Shown: positions 49,146-59,712 of the stretch, piece by piece
How the letters are laid out: each line of letters starts with the position of its first letter
How positions within the stretch are numbered: position 1 is the stretch's first letter
Assembly (NCBI GenBank): GCA_030704615.1
Contig: CM060731.1
Coordinates: 5,334,001-5,398,000, forward strand
Reading direction: 5' to 3'
Length of the DNA stretch: 64,000 bases
Source: Takakia lepidozioides
Taxonomy: Eukaryota; Streptophyta; Takakiopsida; Takakiales; Takakiaceae
Made by a program: the position numbers and the translations under genes
Notes under the pieces: model-generated
Told to the model about the DNA's origin: nothing
What the model saw: only the letters and a program-made list of their open reading frames with translations
Database searches by the model: none

Positions 49146-50225
49146 TTAACGATTAATCATGAATCATCCAACAGGGGAATTGTTGGTTCACCCTTTGAAC
49201 CATTTAACATTGACATCATACTTGTCCAGTAACTTTAAGAGGGCATGTACAACACACACGCAAAGTTTCAAATGAATCCAAATCATTTGGCAGGGGAATG
49301 ATTGGTTCACCCATAGCCAATTTCAGGGGCTGAAATTGCCATTTATGGGGCTCGAATTGCCAATTTGAGGGGCTGGACTTGCAATTTGAGGGGCTGAAAC
49401 TGCCATTCCAGGGGCTTCAATTGCCAATTTCAGGGGCTACACTAGCAATTGTCATTTCACAGGCTACAGTTGCAATTTGAGGGGCGGGAATTGTCATTTC
49501 AAGGGCTAGAAGTGCAATTTGAGGGGTTGGAATTGACAATTTCAAAGGCTCAAATTACAATTTGAGGGGCGGCCGGGGTTGGTCATTTTAGGGACTGGCA
49601 GTACCAATTTTAAGGGCTTGAATTGTAATTCAAGGGTTACAATGGGCCATTGGGGGGCTAGAATTACCAAAGCAATGACATCCAAAGCAATATAAAATCA
49701 TTTGATAGCGGAATGATTGGTTCATCCTTTCAACCATTTTTTATTCACGTCATACTTGTCCGGTACTTGTAGGAGGGCATGTGGCTGACACTTGCAAAGC
49801 TTCAAAGCAATGTAAAATCATTTGATAGGGGAACAATTGGTTCATCCTTTCAACCATATTTTACTAACCTCATACCTTTAAAATGGCATGTGAAAGACAC
49901 TTGCAAAGCTTTAAAGCACTCCAAAATCATTTGATATGTTCATGATTGATTCACCCTTTTAACCATTTTAGATTGATTTGAATCTTGTGAAAGACCTGTA
50001 AGAGGGCATGTACAAGCCACTTGCAAAGTTTCAAATCAATTTAAAATCATTTGATAGGGGGACGATTGGTTCACCCTTTAAACCATTTTAGATTGATGTC
50101 ATACTTCTCAAAGACGTGTAAGAGGGCATGTAGAAAACACCTGCAAAGTTTTGGAGCAATAAAATATCATTTCATCAAGGAAGTTTCCGTTCACCCTTTC
50201 ATCCAATTTTGAATTGAACTGCATT
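49140..50225. repeat. Tandem repeats of about 120 bp, right cluster
   Basis: At least six diverged units share CACTTGCAAAGTTTCAAAGCA, AAAATCATTTGATAGGGG and GATTGGTTCACCC. The cluster is interrupted by the 49320-49665 minisatellite. It is related to 46500-46865. Confidence 0.75.
49320..49665. repeat. Minisatellite, unit about 24-26 bp
   Basis: About 13 imperfect units of the form GAGGGGCTGGAATTGCCAAT are present. The unit length varies by a few bases and many copies have point changes. Confidence 0.8.
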
Positions 50226-50528
50226 TTTACTAAATAAAATGATTTAGAGGGCATAGGATTGTGGGACGCAATGAGTGTGGGGTGCAATGATTTTGTTTTT
50301 GGCTTGATTTTGTTATGTGAGTTGAACCCTCACACCACCACATCCTTGCCAAAAAATGTACCAAAGAAAAATGTTTGGAAAAAAACGTTCATCCTTTGAT
50401 CTATGCTCACTATTGCAGAACTCTCTATGAAGAGTGCATGAAATTGAAGATAATTTCATCTTGGAGTGCAAATGAGGGAATAACAATTGAAAACAACATT
50501 TATTCAAACATGATGTACAGTCAGAGGT

Positions 50529-51330
50529 CTACAAGTTTCTATCCATCCTCCAGCAATTTTTGGGCTCAGGCCAATTGAATAGTCCCGTCATGAAACACTT
50601 CACAACATTTTCTAGTTTGTACCGCAACTCTACTGTGTCTATACACAAGTTTTCCAGAGCGGAAGCACAACAGGTTCCAGTAGACATATCGTTGAACAGA
50701 CTTGCATCGAACATGTTACCCCCATTTATTGCCTGGGCTATTTTTTCAATTGCAAAGGTCTCAGATGGCACGGTTAGAGGGGGCCTACGAGGTGTGCCAT
50801 CTGACTGGTTGTTGGCTACATTATGAACAATTGCAATTTCAGGTGCAATCCACCATCTATGTGCGAGAGTCTTTATCATCTTGTCTCTGCTCTCGAAAAT
50901 GTACAACGTGGTTTTTGGGTCATCCGTCGTGGAGGCCATCCCCCAATCGCATACCCCGATGTACACATCTTCAGACCCTTGTGGAAAATGCAACAAGATG
51001 TTGTCGGGGGACATGTCGTTGTGCAAGAGGTAGTGATTATGGACGTTGAGTATGATGTACAAAAGCGCCCATGCCAATTGGGTGCGATTCTGTCGAAATC
51101 AAACCAGTCGGTTGACCTCCTACATTTCCTGCTCCGTCCCCCGTCGTTCCATTAACTCCCTGTTATCCCGATCATTCCCCCATTTCCTGTCAATACTCAA
51201 CCATGATCGTATGGTCCCCCCATTTCCACCAATGTGTGTAACCTTCATTTCGACGTGGATGCAACGCAAAATACTTTATGATGTCGAAATGATGGGGTTA
51301 TCAATAGTTTGGGTTTAGTTTTCCGTTACG
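50529..51330 (-). pseudogene. Protein-kinase-like fragment (C-lobe)
   Basis: The minus-strand frame from about 51077 to 50529 reads as the C-lobe of a protein kinase. LLHNDMSPDNILL is the catalytic loop, with HND in place of HRD. VCDWGMAS is the metal-binding loop, with DWG for DFG. WWIAPEI is the APE motif. Catalytic Asp, Asn and metal-binding Asp are kept. Sequence further upstream on the same strand (to about 51330) reads as related polypeptide only after a frame change and a stop, and no glycine loop or VAIK lysine is visible. It lies inside the composite element, so it may be captured or element-borne. Confidence 0.6.
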
Positions 51331-51362
51331 AAGCCGCGTCTATTCCGTAGAGTACTTTTATC

Positions 51363-52298
51363 ATGTCCGGAAACGTTGCTTCGAACGCAGTGTCAGGGGG
51401 TTCCTCGGGAAGTGGACATAAAGGTAGGAAGCGTAAACATGCACATGAACGGGATAGTCAGGTCAACAAAAAATACTATCCAAACGCAAAGGTCGGGAAT
51501 GTGGTAAAGCAAGTAGTGTTGGATTATTTGAAGGACAATGACATAATGCGTTTGAATCTTTTGTATGTCCGACATGGGAATGAGGGGTTCCTTAGATTCC
51601 AGCACAATATGGAGATGAGAATGAGGGAGGCTTTGGCCGTGAATGGAAGGAGGACAAGACGAAGTTCCAGTTCACGAAATGGATGGAGGACCGGGCCCAT
51701 GATGCCACATGGAATCTGAGGCAAACCATGGACAAGTTTGTTACGAGAACACCTGTAGCTGAAGGTCGTATGCCAACTTCGGAGGAAGAGTTGTTTGTGC
51801 TTGTGGATTGGTGGTCTAACATGGCAAAGGCCCACGCCAAACGACGTACAAAACACTCCCATGGAAGGCAGGGTCCTCGTCCGCGGATGCGGCATTGAAC
51901 GTGAGATACATATCACAAACCCACAGGTACAACAATTCGACGCGCTCAAATATGGAGAGTATGGTACAATTCGGAGGGTTAGAATTGTTGGGGATCAATT
52001 CATTACTCCATCTTGGGAGCTAGCAAGGAAAACGCCCAGAGAAACAAATGCTGAGTTTGCCAAAGTCCAACATAACAATGAGGCGTTGGCTGATACTAGC
52101 AGACCAATTTCCTCACCCTCTATTGGTATAGTACCCAAAGCAAACTCTCCCGCAGTCCAGGAAATAAAGGCAAAAACTCCTCTCCCACACAAATCCACTT
52201 TCTCCCCCCCCCACGCTCAATCCTGGCCACCAAAGTTCAAACCCCAAGAAGCCCCAGAACCACACTCACAAAGAGGGAAAAAAGTGGGTTGGGAATGA
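51363..52298 (+). pseudogene. Unknown basic protein ORF chain, frameshifted
   Basis: An ATG at 51363 opens a frame with a basic start (GHKGRKRKHAHERD). The likely original reading then moves to another frame near 51640, giving KWMEDRAHDATWNLRQTMDK and EEELFVLVDWWSNMAKAHAK up to 51898. A third frame (51795-52298) contains GYGTIRRVRIVGDQF-like sequence and a Pro/Lys-rich tail. The pieces could be exons of one transposon-associated protein. No known domain was recognised. Confidence 0.4.
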
Positions 52299-52416
52299 GG
52301 GGTAGGCCCTTATATACTGCCTGGAGAGGCCTGACGTGCGACCGCTTCTGCTGCCCATTCACGCCTCGCCACGTGTCCAGGGAGCGGTCGCACCTAATAA
52401 CAAAAAAGAAAAAATC

Positions 52417-52915
52417 TGCGACCACCACCGGCTGGTGGTCGCACCCATTTAAAAAATAATTAAAAATGTGCGACCAACCCCTGCTGGTGGTCGCACCCAT
52501 TTAAAAAATAATTAAAAATGTGTGACCATCCCCTGCTGGTGGTCGCATCCATTTAAAAAATAATTAAAAATGTGGGACCATCCTCTGTTGGTGGTCGCAC
52601 CTATTTAAAAAAAATAAAAAAGTTGCGACCACCACTTGCTGGTGGTCGCACCTAATTTTTTTTAAAAGAAATATTGCGACCAACACCTGCTGGTGGCCGC
52701 ACCCAATTTAAAAAAAATAAAAAAATGTGCGACCACCCTCTGCTTGTGGTCACACCTATTAAAAAAAAATGAAAATGCTGCGACCACCACCTGCAGGTGG
52801 TCGCACCCATTTAAAAAATGAGAAAAATTGTGCGACCACCCCCTTCTGGTGGTCGCACCTATTTAAAAATAAATAAATAATTGTTCGACCAACTTTTGCT
52901 GACAGTCGCATGATT
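52417..52915. repeat. Array of about ten 52-bp hairpin-forming repeats
   Basis: Each unit is TGCGACCACC, a short CTGC/TGCT centre, then GGTGGTCGCA (a palindrome able to form a hairpin with a stem of about 9 bp). An A/T spacer of about 25 bp (CCCATTTAAAAAATAATTAAA) follows. Ten units can be counted, plus a partial related copy at about 52385. The stem arms show compensating or near-compensating changes in several units. This fits a subterminal region of the element that starts at 43005. Confidence 0.85.
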
Positions 52916-53116
52916 GATAATATAAATCATAATATATGAATTCTACAGATAATTAATGAAGTCCACATAATGAGGCCACATCGGTTGTCACGTCGGTTCT
53001 CATAGTAAATAGTCAATAGTAAAATAAAAAAATAAAAATATTTATGTACAGTAACGTCGGTTTAGAACGTGACGTGACGCACGTCCGTCAATGACGTCGG
53101 ACGTGACGCTGACGCG

Positions 53117-56060
53117 TCAACGCCACGTCACGTCCAAATTTGCAACTAGGGCTTCTGCGAGGTGGAATGTAAGCTCATTGTGAATCGTAACGAGATGAGT
53201 AGCAAGGTTTTCTACAGTAGGGCTTCCAACAATCTTCATGTGGAAAGGGTTTGCTCGAGGATAATGACCATAATTAGAGAAAAATAGAGTTTGCTTGGTC
53301 GAAGAATGTATAGTGTTGTTATAGGCAAACTCAGCCAATGACAGAAGGTCCGTCCAATTATCTTGGTGATGATTTATCATATAGCGAAGATACTGCTCCA
53401 AAATCTGATTTACACGTTCGGTTTGACCATCAGTCTGTGGATGATTAGCTGTAGAGAGATTGATCTTAGTATCCAATATGTGAAATAATCCCCTCTAGAA
53501 ATTTGATATGAATTGTGGTCCTCGATCAGATACGATGTCCTTCGGGAGTCCATGAATGCAGTAGATATTATTGAGGAAGAGTCTTGCAGTTTCCTCGCCG
53601 GTAACCGTCTTATTACATGGAATGAAATGTGTCATCTTCGTAAAACGATCTACAACAACAAGGATTGAATCGGTGGTCTTTGAAATTGGAAGGTCCGTAA
53701 TAAAGTCCATGGATACGGACGACCATGGACCCTTGGGAATGGGTGAAGAAGGCCGTAAGGTCGATGTCGTGGTCTCTTCGCTCTAGCACACGTGTCGCAA
53801 AATTTTATAAATTCTTTCACGAGTTTCCACATCTGCGGCCACCAGTAGTCCATGGATATCAATTCTATTGTTTTGTTGAAGCCGAAATGTGTCCTGCAGC
53901 CGGAAGATCATGACATGTTTGAAAAATTTGAAGTCGTGTAGGTCCTGGAGGTACATAGAGAAGTCCCTTGAAATAAAGTAAGCCATCTTTGAATTCGAAG
54001 TCGTTTGTAACATGTGGGTTGTTTCGAGGTCGATTTAGTTGACTTCGTAGTGTCGTAGCAAATTTGTCGCTCTTCAGTGCTTCTTGAATCTCCTTTATGA
54101 TCTCTACATCGTCATAGATGGACATGGATAGCATATTCAATTAGAGATTTGTTGGTTTCAAGATGATGGATTTTTATTGGTCAAAAGCTGCATCCCCTTC
54201 TTTTGGCGCAAGATAGGATCGTCGAGAAAGAGCATCTGGTTTTCCTTGAAGATGTCCGGGACGGTAGGTAATAACAAAATCAAACCTTGCTAGTGACATA
54301 CTCCATCTCGCTTGACGTCGATTCAAAACACGAGCACTCATAAAATACTCGAAGTTTTTATGATCGGTGTAGACAGTGACTTGATGTTTAGCTCCCTCCA
54401 ATAGATGACGCCACTCCTCAAAAGCATTGATAATCGCTAGAAGTTCTTTGTCATGGATTTCATAATTGATCTCCGCATTGGAAAATTTGTGAGAACGAAA
54501 ACCAACAGGGTGAAGTCGGCCATCTGTACCGTATTGAGAGAGTACCGCGCCAAGTGCAAAGTCCGATGCATCTGCTTAAAAAAAAAATGGTTTAGATTGT
54601 CTGCATGTACCAGTATTGGAGCCGTTGTAAATGCCTGCTTCAGCCTTTCAATTGCTTAGTCAGCCTTTTTGTCCTATACAAATTTGTCCTTCCCTGTGAG
54701 TCGTGTCATTGGTGCAGCAATTTTGGAGTAGTCCTTGATGAAGATTCTATAGAAATTTGCAAATCCTAGAAAACATTGTACATCTCGGACCGAAGTTGGT
54801 TTAATCCACTCGATGATGGTTTGTATTTTCTTCTGATCCATAAAGACTCATTTGTCGGAAATAATGTAGCCCAAAAATTCGACTTCAGATTGGTGGAAAA
54901 GACATTTTTCCAACTTGGCATATAGTCATTTTTCCCTCAATTTATCAAGGACAAGGCGTACATGGCGACCATGTTCTTCTTCACTCTGTGAAAATATCAA
55001 AATGTCGTCCAAATAGATGACTACAAAGTCATCTAAAAATTCTCGAAAGATATCATTCATCGTGTGTTGAAAAATTGTTGGAGCATTTGTAAGACCAAAA
55101 GGCATAACACTGTATTTCCTCCGTACCTTGTGCGAAAAACAGTCTTCCATTCGTCTCCTTCTTTTATTCGTAAGCTCATCTCAAGTCGATATTTGTGAAA
55201 AAATTTACTCGTCCAAGTTGTTCGCGGAGTCCGGAAATCAGCGGTAGTGGATAACGATTTTTTATGGTGATTTTGTTGAGCCCACGATCGTCCACACACA
55301 TGTGTTAGGTTTATCCAGCGAGGTCAAGACTTGCGGGTCCAGATTCAGATCCTTGAGAATCTCTTCTACTCTCTTCTCCCAGGGCTTACCCTGTTTGACA
55401 GGGCGGTCCTGTTTCCAAGATATAGAGTCGATTAACTTAGGATATGTGGTGTTGGAGATATGTTGCAGCTGAACCCACCATCTGACCTTGAATTTATCTC
55501 GCCGGAGCTTAAAAGAGAGCGGCACATAAGAGAGGGAAGATACTATGTCTTGTCGGGACATGGACAAGACCAGATAAGGTCTTTGTCAAATTAACGACAA
55601 ATCAGCTCTTTACATGGCACCATCTAACACCTCCTTACATGTACATCTTCTCAAATGTCTGAACCCTGTATATTTCAAAGTACCAGAAAATTCAGGGTGG
55701 GAGGGTGGGTTTCCAAGACAAGCATCATCCTTGTTTGATACCCAATTTACACACAATTGATTCATGCCCTTGAGCTGTAAATGTTCAGTTGCTTTATACA
55801 AAGCACAGCCAAGAAATCACAGCCAAGACATCCACCATAGAAAAAGCGATGCAAATTTACTCAGGGTATTGCAGACTTCACACCCGTGATTCATATCAAC
55901 CATTCATGTCAGTATTTCATAAATCCAAATTTCCGTCCTTCTTCTTCACAAATAAGATAGGTGGTCCCACGGGGGATTTCGAATGTCGAATTAAATTCTT
56001 TGACAAATTTTCATCAATGTATTCGCGTAAAGCAGTCAGCTCCGTTTGAGATAAATTGTA
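53117..56060 (-). mobile_element. Ty3/gypsy retrotransposon polyprotein remnant
   Basis: Read on the minus strand with frameshifts, the order RT, RNase H, integrase is that of Ty3/gypsy. The RT N-terminus (KSP...[11 protein letters not shown]) lies at about 56050-55925, then CVDDRGLNKITIKNRYPL at about 55298-55245, MPFGLTNAP and YLDDILIF at 55100-55000. RNase H ([10 protein letters not shown]) is at 54370. The HHCC zinc region (CHDLPAAGH...CDTCARAKR) lies at 53910-53780. The integrase core has [16 protein letters not shown] and VSDRGPQF at 53710-53500 and HPQTDGQTERVNQ at about 53430. The integrase tail, any chromodomain, gag and both LTRs are missing. Every domain has breaks, so it is inactive. 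Confidence 0.92.
55300..55921. mobile_element. About 620-bp insertion inside the gypsy RT
   Basis: The RT reading stops after GNLDL at about 55922 and resumes with CVDDRGLN at about 55298, with nothing of the RT missing. The intervening 620 bp are therefore a later insertion. CAT is present at both borders and could be a short target duplication. The insert has a minus-strand open frame (55567-55310) containing PWEKRVEEILKDLNLDPQ, which I could not assign. Confidence 0.6.
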
Positions 56061-56100
56061 GATCGGGCCGAATAGTGGTTGAGCTCATTCTTGCAACTCA

Positions 56101-56105
<5 letters not shown>

Positions 56106-56138
<33 letters not shown>
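56106..56138. repeat. (GA)n microsatellite
   Basis: A perfect AG dinucleotide run of about 16 units marks the junction between the gypsy remnant and the 3' end of the LINE. Confidence 0.95.
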
Positions 56139-56141
<3 letters not shown>

Positions 56142-56164
56142 CTCCGCCGAAGTAACTAAGAGCC

Positions 56165-57233
56165 ACTTCGCCTCACGGCTACTGCCCCCTTTCGGGGGTG
56201 GGCCCTCTCAAAAAGGGTGTCCATAGGACATTAGGAGTCTAGAGGAGCAACGGTACCGTGGATACCTGGGGTACCTAGGGTACCCGAGGTACCCCGGGAG
56301 CCAGAGAAGGGTTAGATTCAAGTTTACGTTTGTTAGTAATAATGGTTGTGAGGGAGCGGAGGGCTGTGAGGTGTATTGCTTTGAAACATTTATGAATGGA
56401 GAGGATCGGGAGTTTGAAGTTAGTGTGTAGTGCATTGATACTGGCGTTATGAATGCCCTCTCGAGTGCCAGCCGTGATAACCGTCAAGGGACCAGTGACC
56501 CAGCCCTTATGTCGAAGCGCAAGGATAGTGGCGCGTATTTAAGCCGTTTGTCTAGCGTTGAATCAGCGGGGTATCGATCATGGCAGTATGTAAATTCAAT
56601 AAAGTAGATGGTAAGGTTTGGGGTTGGGGCGGTGGGTGGGGGGGAGTTTATGGGCAAACCTTATACAAGCAAGATGTCTGGGCATAGTCTGGCGGGGCAG
56701 GTGCACGGGGGGTGGGAGCAAGTACAAAGGAGAAGCCAGTGGGGGACGGTGTGGTCTGGGGGTCGTCCTTGGTAAGTACCAGCATTGTTAGCGAGAACCA
56801 TCTTGTCTCGGCGTGATGGAGGAGGAGTTTATGGATGTGTCAGACTGCTTGGTTATGGCGGGTTATACGAAGCCCATGGATGACGGGGTGTGTACATTGG
56901 CTAAGAAGGTGTGGCTAGGTGGGTATGAGAACAGAGGGGACAGTGCGGGGATGGGAAAAGGCGTGGCCAGAATATGTGTTTACGTTGATGTCCCATATAT
57001 TGTGCGTATAGGAATTTATGCGTCTGTTTGATTTGGGCGTCAGTAGCTGTTTTGGAGTGCCAAAAGTAGTTCGAGAGTTTGTTATGGAGTACACCGGATT
57101 GTGTCCATTTCTGTGTGTATAGTTTAGTGTGGCTAGCAGATACCAAGGTTTGTTTATTGGCTTCTCGAGTAAGGGATTTCAAAAGGTTGCGTATGGGTCG
57201 GGGCTCAAGGGGGTCGGGTATGGGGTGTACTAG
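56165..57233 (-). pseudogene. LINE C-terminus and 3' region
   Basis: In phase with the RNase H frame, LVSASHTKLYTQKW, IFWPRLFPSPHCPLC and SHTHLATP are readable before a stop at 56901. A CxxC with following histidines is usual at LINE C-termini. Further fragments (TVITAGTREGIHNASINALH at 56485) show that coding sequence continued to about 56270. The 3' end carries the CCCCCTTTCGGGGG hairpin. Confidence 0.65.
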
Positions 57234-58403
57234 CTAGAATGGGTGGGTATGTGCAATGTGGATGGGATCATTGGTAGGGTCAACAGGGGGTTCGTCGGCA
57301 CCTTCTTGGGCAAGAAGGTCGGCAGCCTCGTTCCCCCGGATACCTGTGTGTGTGCGTACTTTGATAAAGTGAATGGGTTGGTTGATGGAGATAGCTAGGT
57401 TGGCGATGGCTGTGATGAGATTACGGTCAGAATGATAATGGTGAGAAGATGGGCAAGAGAGGTGATTATGGATGAGAAAGAGCAAGGTAAGGCTGTCTGT
57501 GAAGATATAATGTGGAGGGGGGAATGAGGATAGTTGGGTGAACGCTTCAAATATTGCCATTAGTTCTGCACAAAGTATGTTGGCAGGACCAGGAAGTCTG
57601 TGAGCGGTGCCCTGATTGGTAGCGGCATGGTATACTCCATAACCTGCGTGGGAGCCATTGAGGGAGCCGTCGGTGTAGTGGTAGTGGGATGGCAGAAATT
57701 TGGGAGGTATAGATTGGCAGTAGGATGGGAGGAGCGGGGGGAACGTAGGTGGGGCAGGGGACGGGCGCGGTAGCGTCCTATTCCATGCCTTGCTTAAATT
57801 AATCCTAGGGAGTGGGCTAGGTGGAATTGTGAGGACTGGGTGCGTGAGATGCTGGGGGTAGAGGGTGGTTTTTAGCTTGTGAGTGCGCTTAAGGAGTTGA
57901 TTGAGCAGGGCAGGGAAGGTGGGAGGTATGGTGGAATGCGTGGTGTGTTGGACATGAAGAAGAAGGGTAAGGGTGGGTTCTTTGTAACGAAGGTATTTGG
58001 GGAGGGGTGGGGTGTGGATGTACCGGAGTTGGTTAGGTTCGATAGCCGCGAGGAGTGTTACACCGGGTGGGAATTGTAGGAGGGGGTGGGGACTGTTGGG
58101 TAGCTTTTGGTGAGTGAGTAAAAGGATCGTGACGCTTGATGGGGAGGACTGTGTGGCCATACGGGCCCATTGGAGGGCCTCATGCGTGAGGGGGCCTGAA
58201 GGGGGGGTGGGCAAATCCCCTCCCTGCCCATGCGTGTTGGGTGGCATGTCCGGTGGCTCCGAAGATGTAGTCTCGGGGTTGGGGGCTGGCAAAAGTTGTG
58301 ATTCCCATCGGGCACGTAAGCGGACTGGAATAGAATGAATGAGTGAGTTCAAAAGTGGTAATGAGCAGAGAGAGGATATCCGGGGGGATAGTAGTATGAG
58401 CAA
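57234..58403 (-). CDS. LINE RNase H domain
   Basis: The domain removes RNA from the RNA:DNA hybrid. The C-terminal third of this 389-residue frame has all catalytic positions: HYTDGSLNGSHAGYGVYH (Asp), NILCAELMAIFEA (Glu), HYIFTDSLTLL (Asp) and RTHTGIRGNEAADLLAQEGA (His, Asp). The first part is the continuation of the methyltransferase-like region. The stop at 57234 is followed in the same frame by more LINE sequence with HCPLCSHTH (about 56930). Confidence 0.9.
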   Translation of the reverse strand: MLILLSPRISSLCSLPLLNSLIHSIPVRLRARWESQLLPAPNPETTSSEPPDMPPNTHGQGGDLPTPPSGPLTHEALQWARMATQSSPSSVTILLLTHQKLPNSPHPLLQFPPGVTLLAAIEPNQLRYIHTPPLPKYLRYKEPTLTLLLHVQHTTHSTIPPTFPALLNQLLKRTHKLKTTLYPQHLTHPVLTIPPSPLPRINLSKAWNRTLPRPSPAPPTFPPLLPSYCQSIPPKFLPSHYHYTDGSLNGSHAGYGVYHAATNQGTAHRLPGPANILCAELMAIFEAFTQLSSFPPPHYIFTDSLTLLFLIHNHLSCPSSHHYHSDRNLITAIANLAISINQPIHFIKVRTHTGIRGNEAADLLAQEGADEPPVDPTNDPIHIAHTHPF

Positions 58404-59700
58404 AGGCTTGTGACAGTTTTGTCAGGGAACGGGGTTTTTTGGGAGGAGTGTCTTGGAGGTAGCGGGTAGCAAGCCAACTGAGTTCGGTAGCGAAGTCTTG
58501 GCGGGGTGGGTGGATTTGAGCGTCATAGGGGGAGGAAGTAGAGTATTTAGCCCATAGCCATGCTAGTCTATCATTGGGAATGAGGCCAAGAAAACGGCCG
58601 TTGAAGGTGTATATAGTTGACATACGAGGGCCTTGACAGATTGTGGGGGAGGTGTGCAGGATATCTTTATCTGGATTGCATTCTGTAATGTGTATGTGTA
58701 CGTTGGGGACGGTAAGTGGTTGATGTACATGTCGAGCATCTTTGGGTTGGGTTTGGGAGATATGTTGTTGGTGGGTATGCGCAAGGTAGTAAGTGTCGGT
58801 ACGTTTGTGGAATGCGGTGAGGAGTGTGAGATTGTGGGCGGGGTCGCAATCATCATGTGAGCCAAAGAGGTCATCCTCGATTTGCCATGAGTTATCATCA
58901 GCTGTGTAGCCAGCCAATTGGCATAGGTAATAGGTATCAACACAAGTGGCCCCATATGAGTCTGTAGAAGTTTGGGTTTTAATACAGGATGGCTTCGATA
59001 ACATATGCGTCGGGGTTATCTGTGTGGTCATGATGAGTTGCAGGAGTGCTAGGTGAGGTGGGAGCTGGGGTGGAAGTAGTTTGCGTAAGGAATGGCGTAT
59101 GGATGGGGCGGGAGGGGTTTGGAACGAGTCCCTATCCGCGTGGGGAGATGGTATAGGGGAGGTGGATGTGGATGGGGGGTCTCTAGTACCAAGTGTTCCT
59201 GAGGTTTGGGAGGCCCTAAGCGTGTGGAGAATAGAGGGGGATGGGCCTGATCTGTAGGCAGGTAGTAAGTCGCGTTGGGTATGAGGGAAGAGTGAGCATG
59301 GAAGATCGCATTCAAGGGTACATGATGCGGATGGGTGGCAGAGTAGGGTACGTAGGTATTGGAGGAACCTGCATGTTTTGGCTGTGGCACGAGAATGTTT
59401 AAGTGTGAATTCTCCCGGGGTTGGAAGTTGAGTCCCTGTGGCGGTGGTAAGTTGGGTGAGATGAGTGATATGCCGTTCTTTGAAATAGGTGAGGAGGGAG
59501 CGCTTTTGGCGGGGATGAAGGCGTTCAAAATGGGAGAGGGAGGGGCTGGTATTTAGAGCGTGTTCCAGCTGTGGTATCATGTTAGGAAAGCCGGGTAGGT
59601 CGGTTTGGATGCTGATACGCATTTGTCGTAGGATGAATAGTGTCCGTGCGGGAGTGTAAGCAAGATTGGGAATGAAGAGATGGGAGGGCTTGTAGTCCAT
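58180..59700 (-). CDS. LINE insert region: chromodomain-like and methyltransferase-like parts
   Basis: This 506-residue frame lies between RT and RNase H. Residues 257-278 read YYLCQLAGY...DNSWQIEDDL. That follows the chromodomain pattern YLVKWxGY...DNTWEPxExL, with the cage aromatics Tyr and Trp kept and a LTAFHKR helix-like end near residue 297. At residues 455-501 the reading ITTFASPQPRDYIFGA, HAWAGRG and AHPPF resembles phage-type N6-adenine methyltransferases, where (N/D)PP(Y/F) is catalytic. It continues after a C-homopolymer frameshift into the next frame (THEALQWARMA...VTILLLTH). The Asn is His here, so catalysis is doubtful. Both assignments rest on motif reading only. Confidence 0.5.
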   Translation of the reverse strand: MDYKPSHLFIPNLAYTPARTLFILRQMRISIQTDLPGFPNMIPQLEHALNTSPSLSHFERLHPRQKRSLLTYFKERHITHLTQLTTATGTQLPTPGEFTLKHSRATAKTCRFLQYLRTLLCHPSASCTLECDLPCSLFPHTQRDLLPAYRSGPSPSILHTLRASQTSGTLGTRDPPSTSTSPIPSPHADRDSFQTPPAPSIRHSLRKLLPPQLPPHLALLQLIMTTQITPTHMLSKPSCIKTQTSTDSYGATCVDTYYLCQLAGYTADDNSWQIEDDLFGSHDDCDPAHNLTLLTAFHKRTDTYYLAHTHQQHISQTQPKDARHVHQPLTVPNVHIHITECNPDKDILHTSPTICQGPRMSTIYTFNGRFLGLIPNDRLAWLWAKYSTSSPYDAQIHPPRQDFATELSWLATRYLQDTPPKKPRSLTKLSQAFAHTTIPPDILSLLITTFELTHSFYSSPLTCPMGITTFASPQPRDYIFGATGHATQHAWAGRGFAHPPFRPPHA

Positions 59701-59712
59701 TGAATTTGTGGG

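Noticed and set aside
52417-52915. Regular repeat-spacer pattern resembling a CRISPR array
   Set aside because: The spacers are near-identical A/T runs, the host is a plant, and no cas genes are present. It is a tandem palindromic satellite.
53117-56060. Gypsy remnant as an active chromovirus
   Set aside because: No LTRs, gag, integrase tail or chromodomain, and frame breaks occur in every domain.
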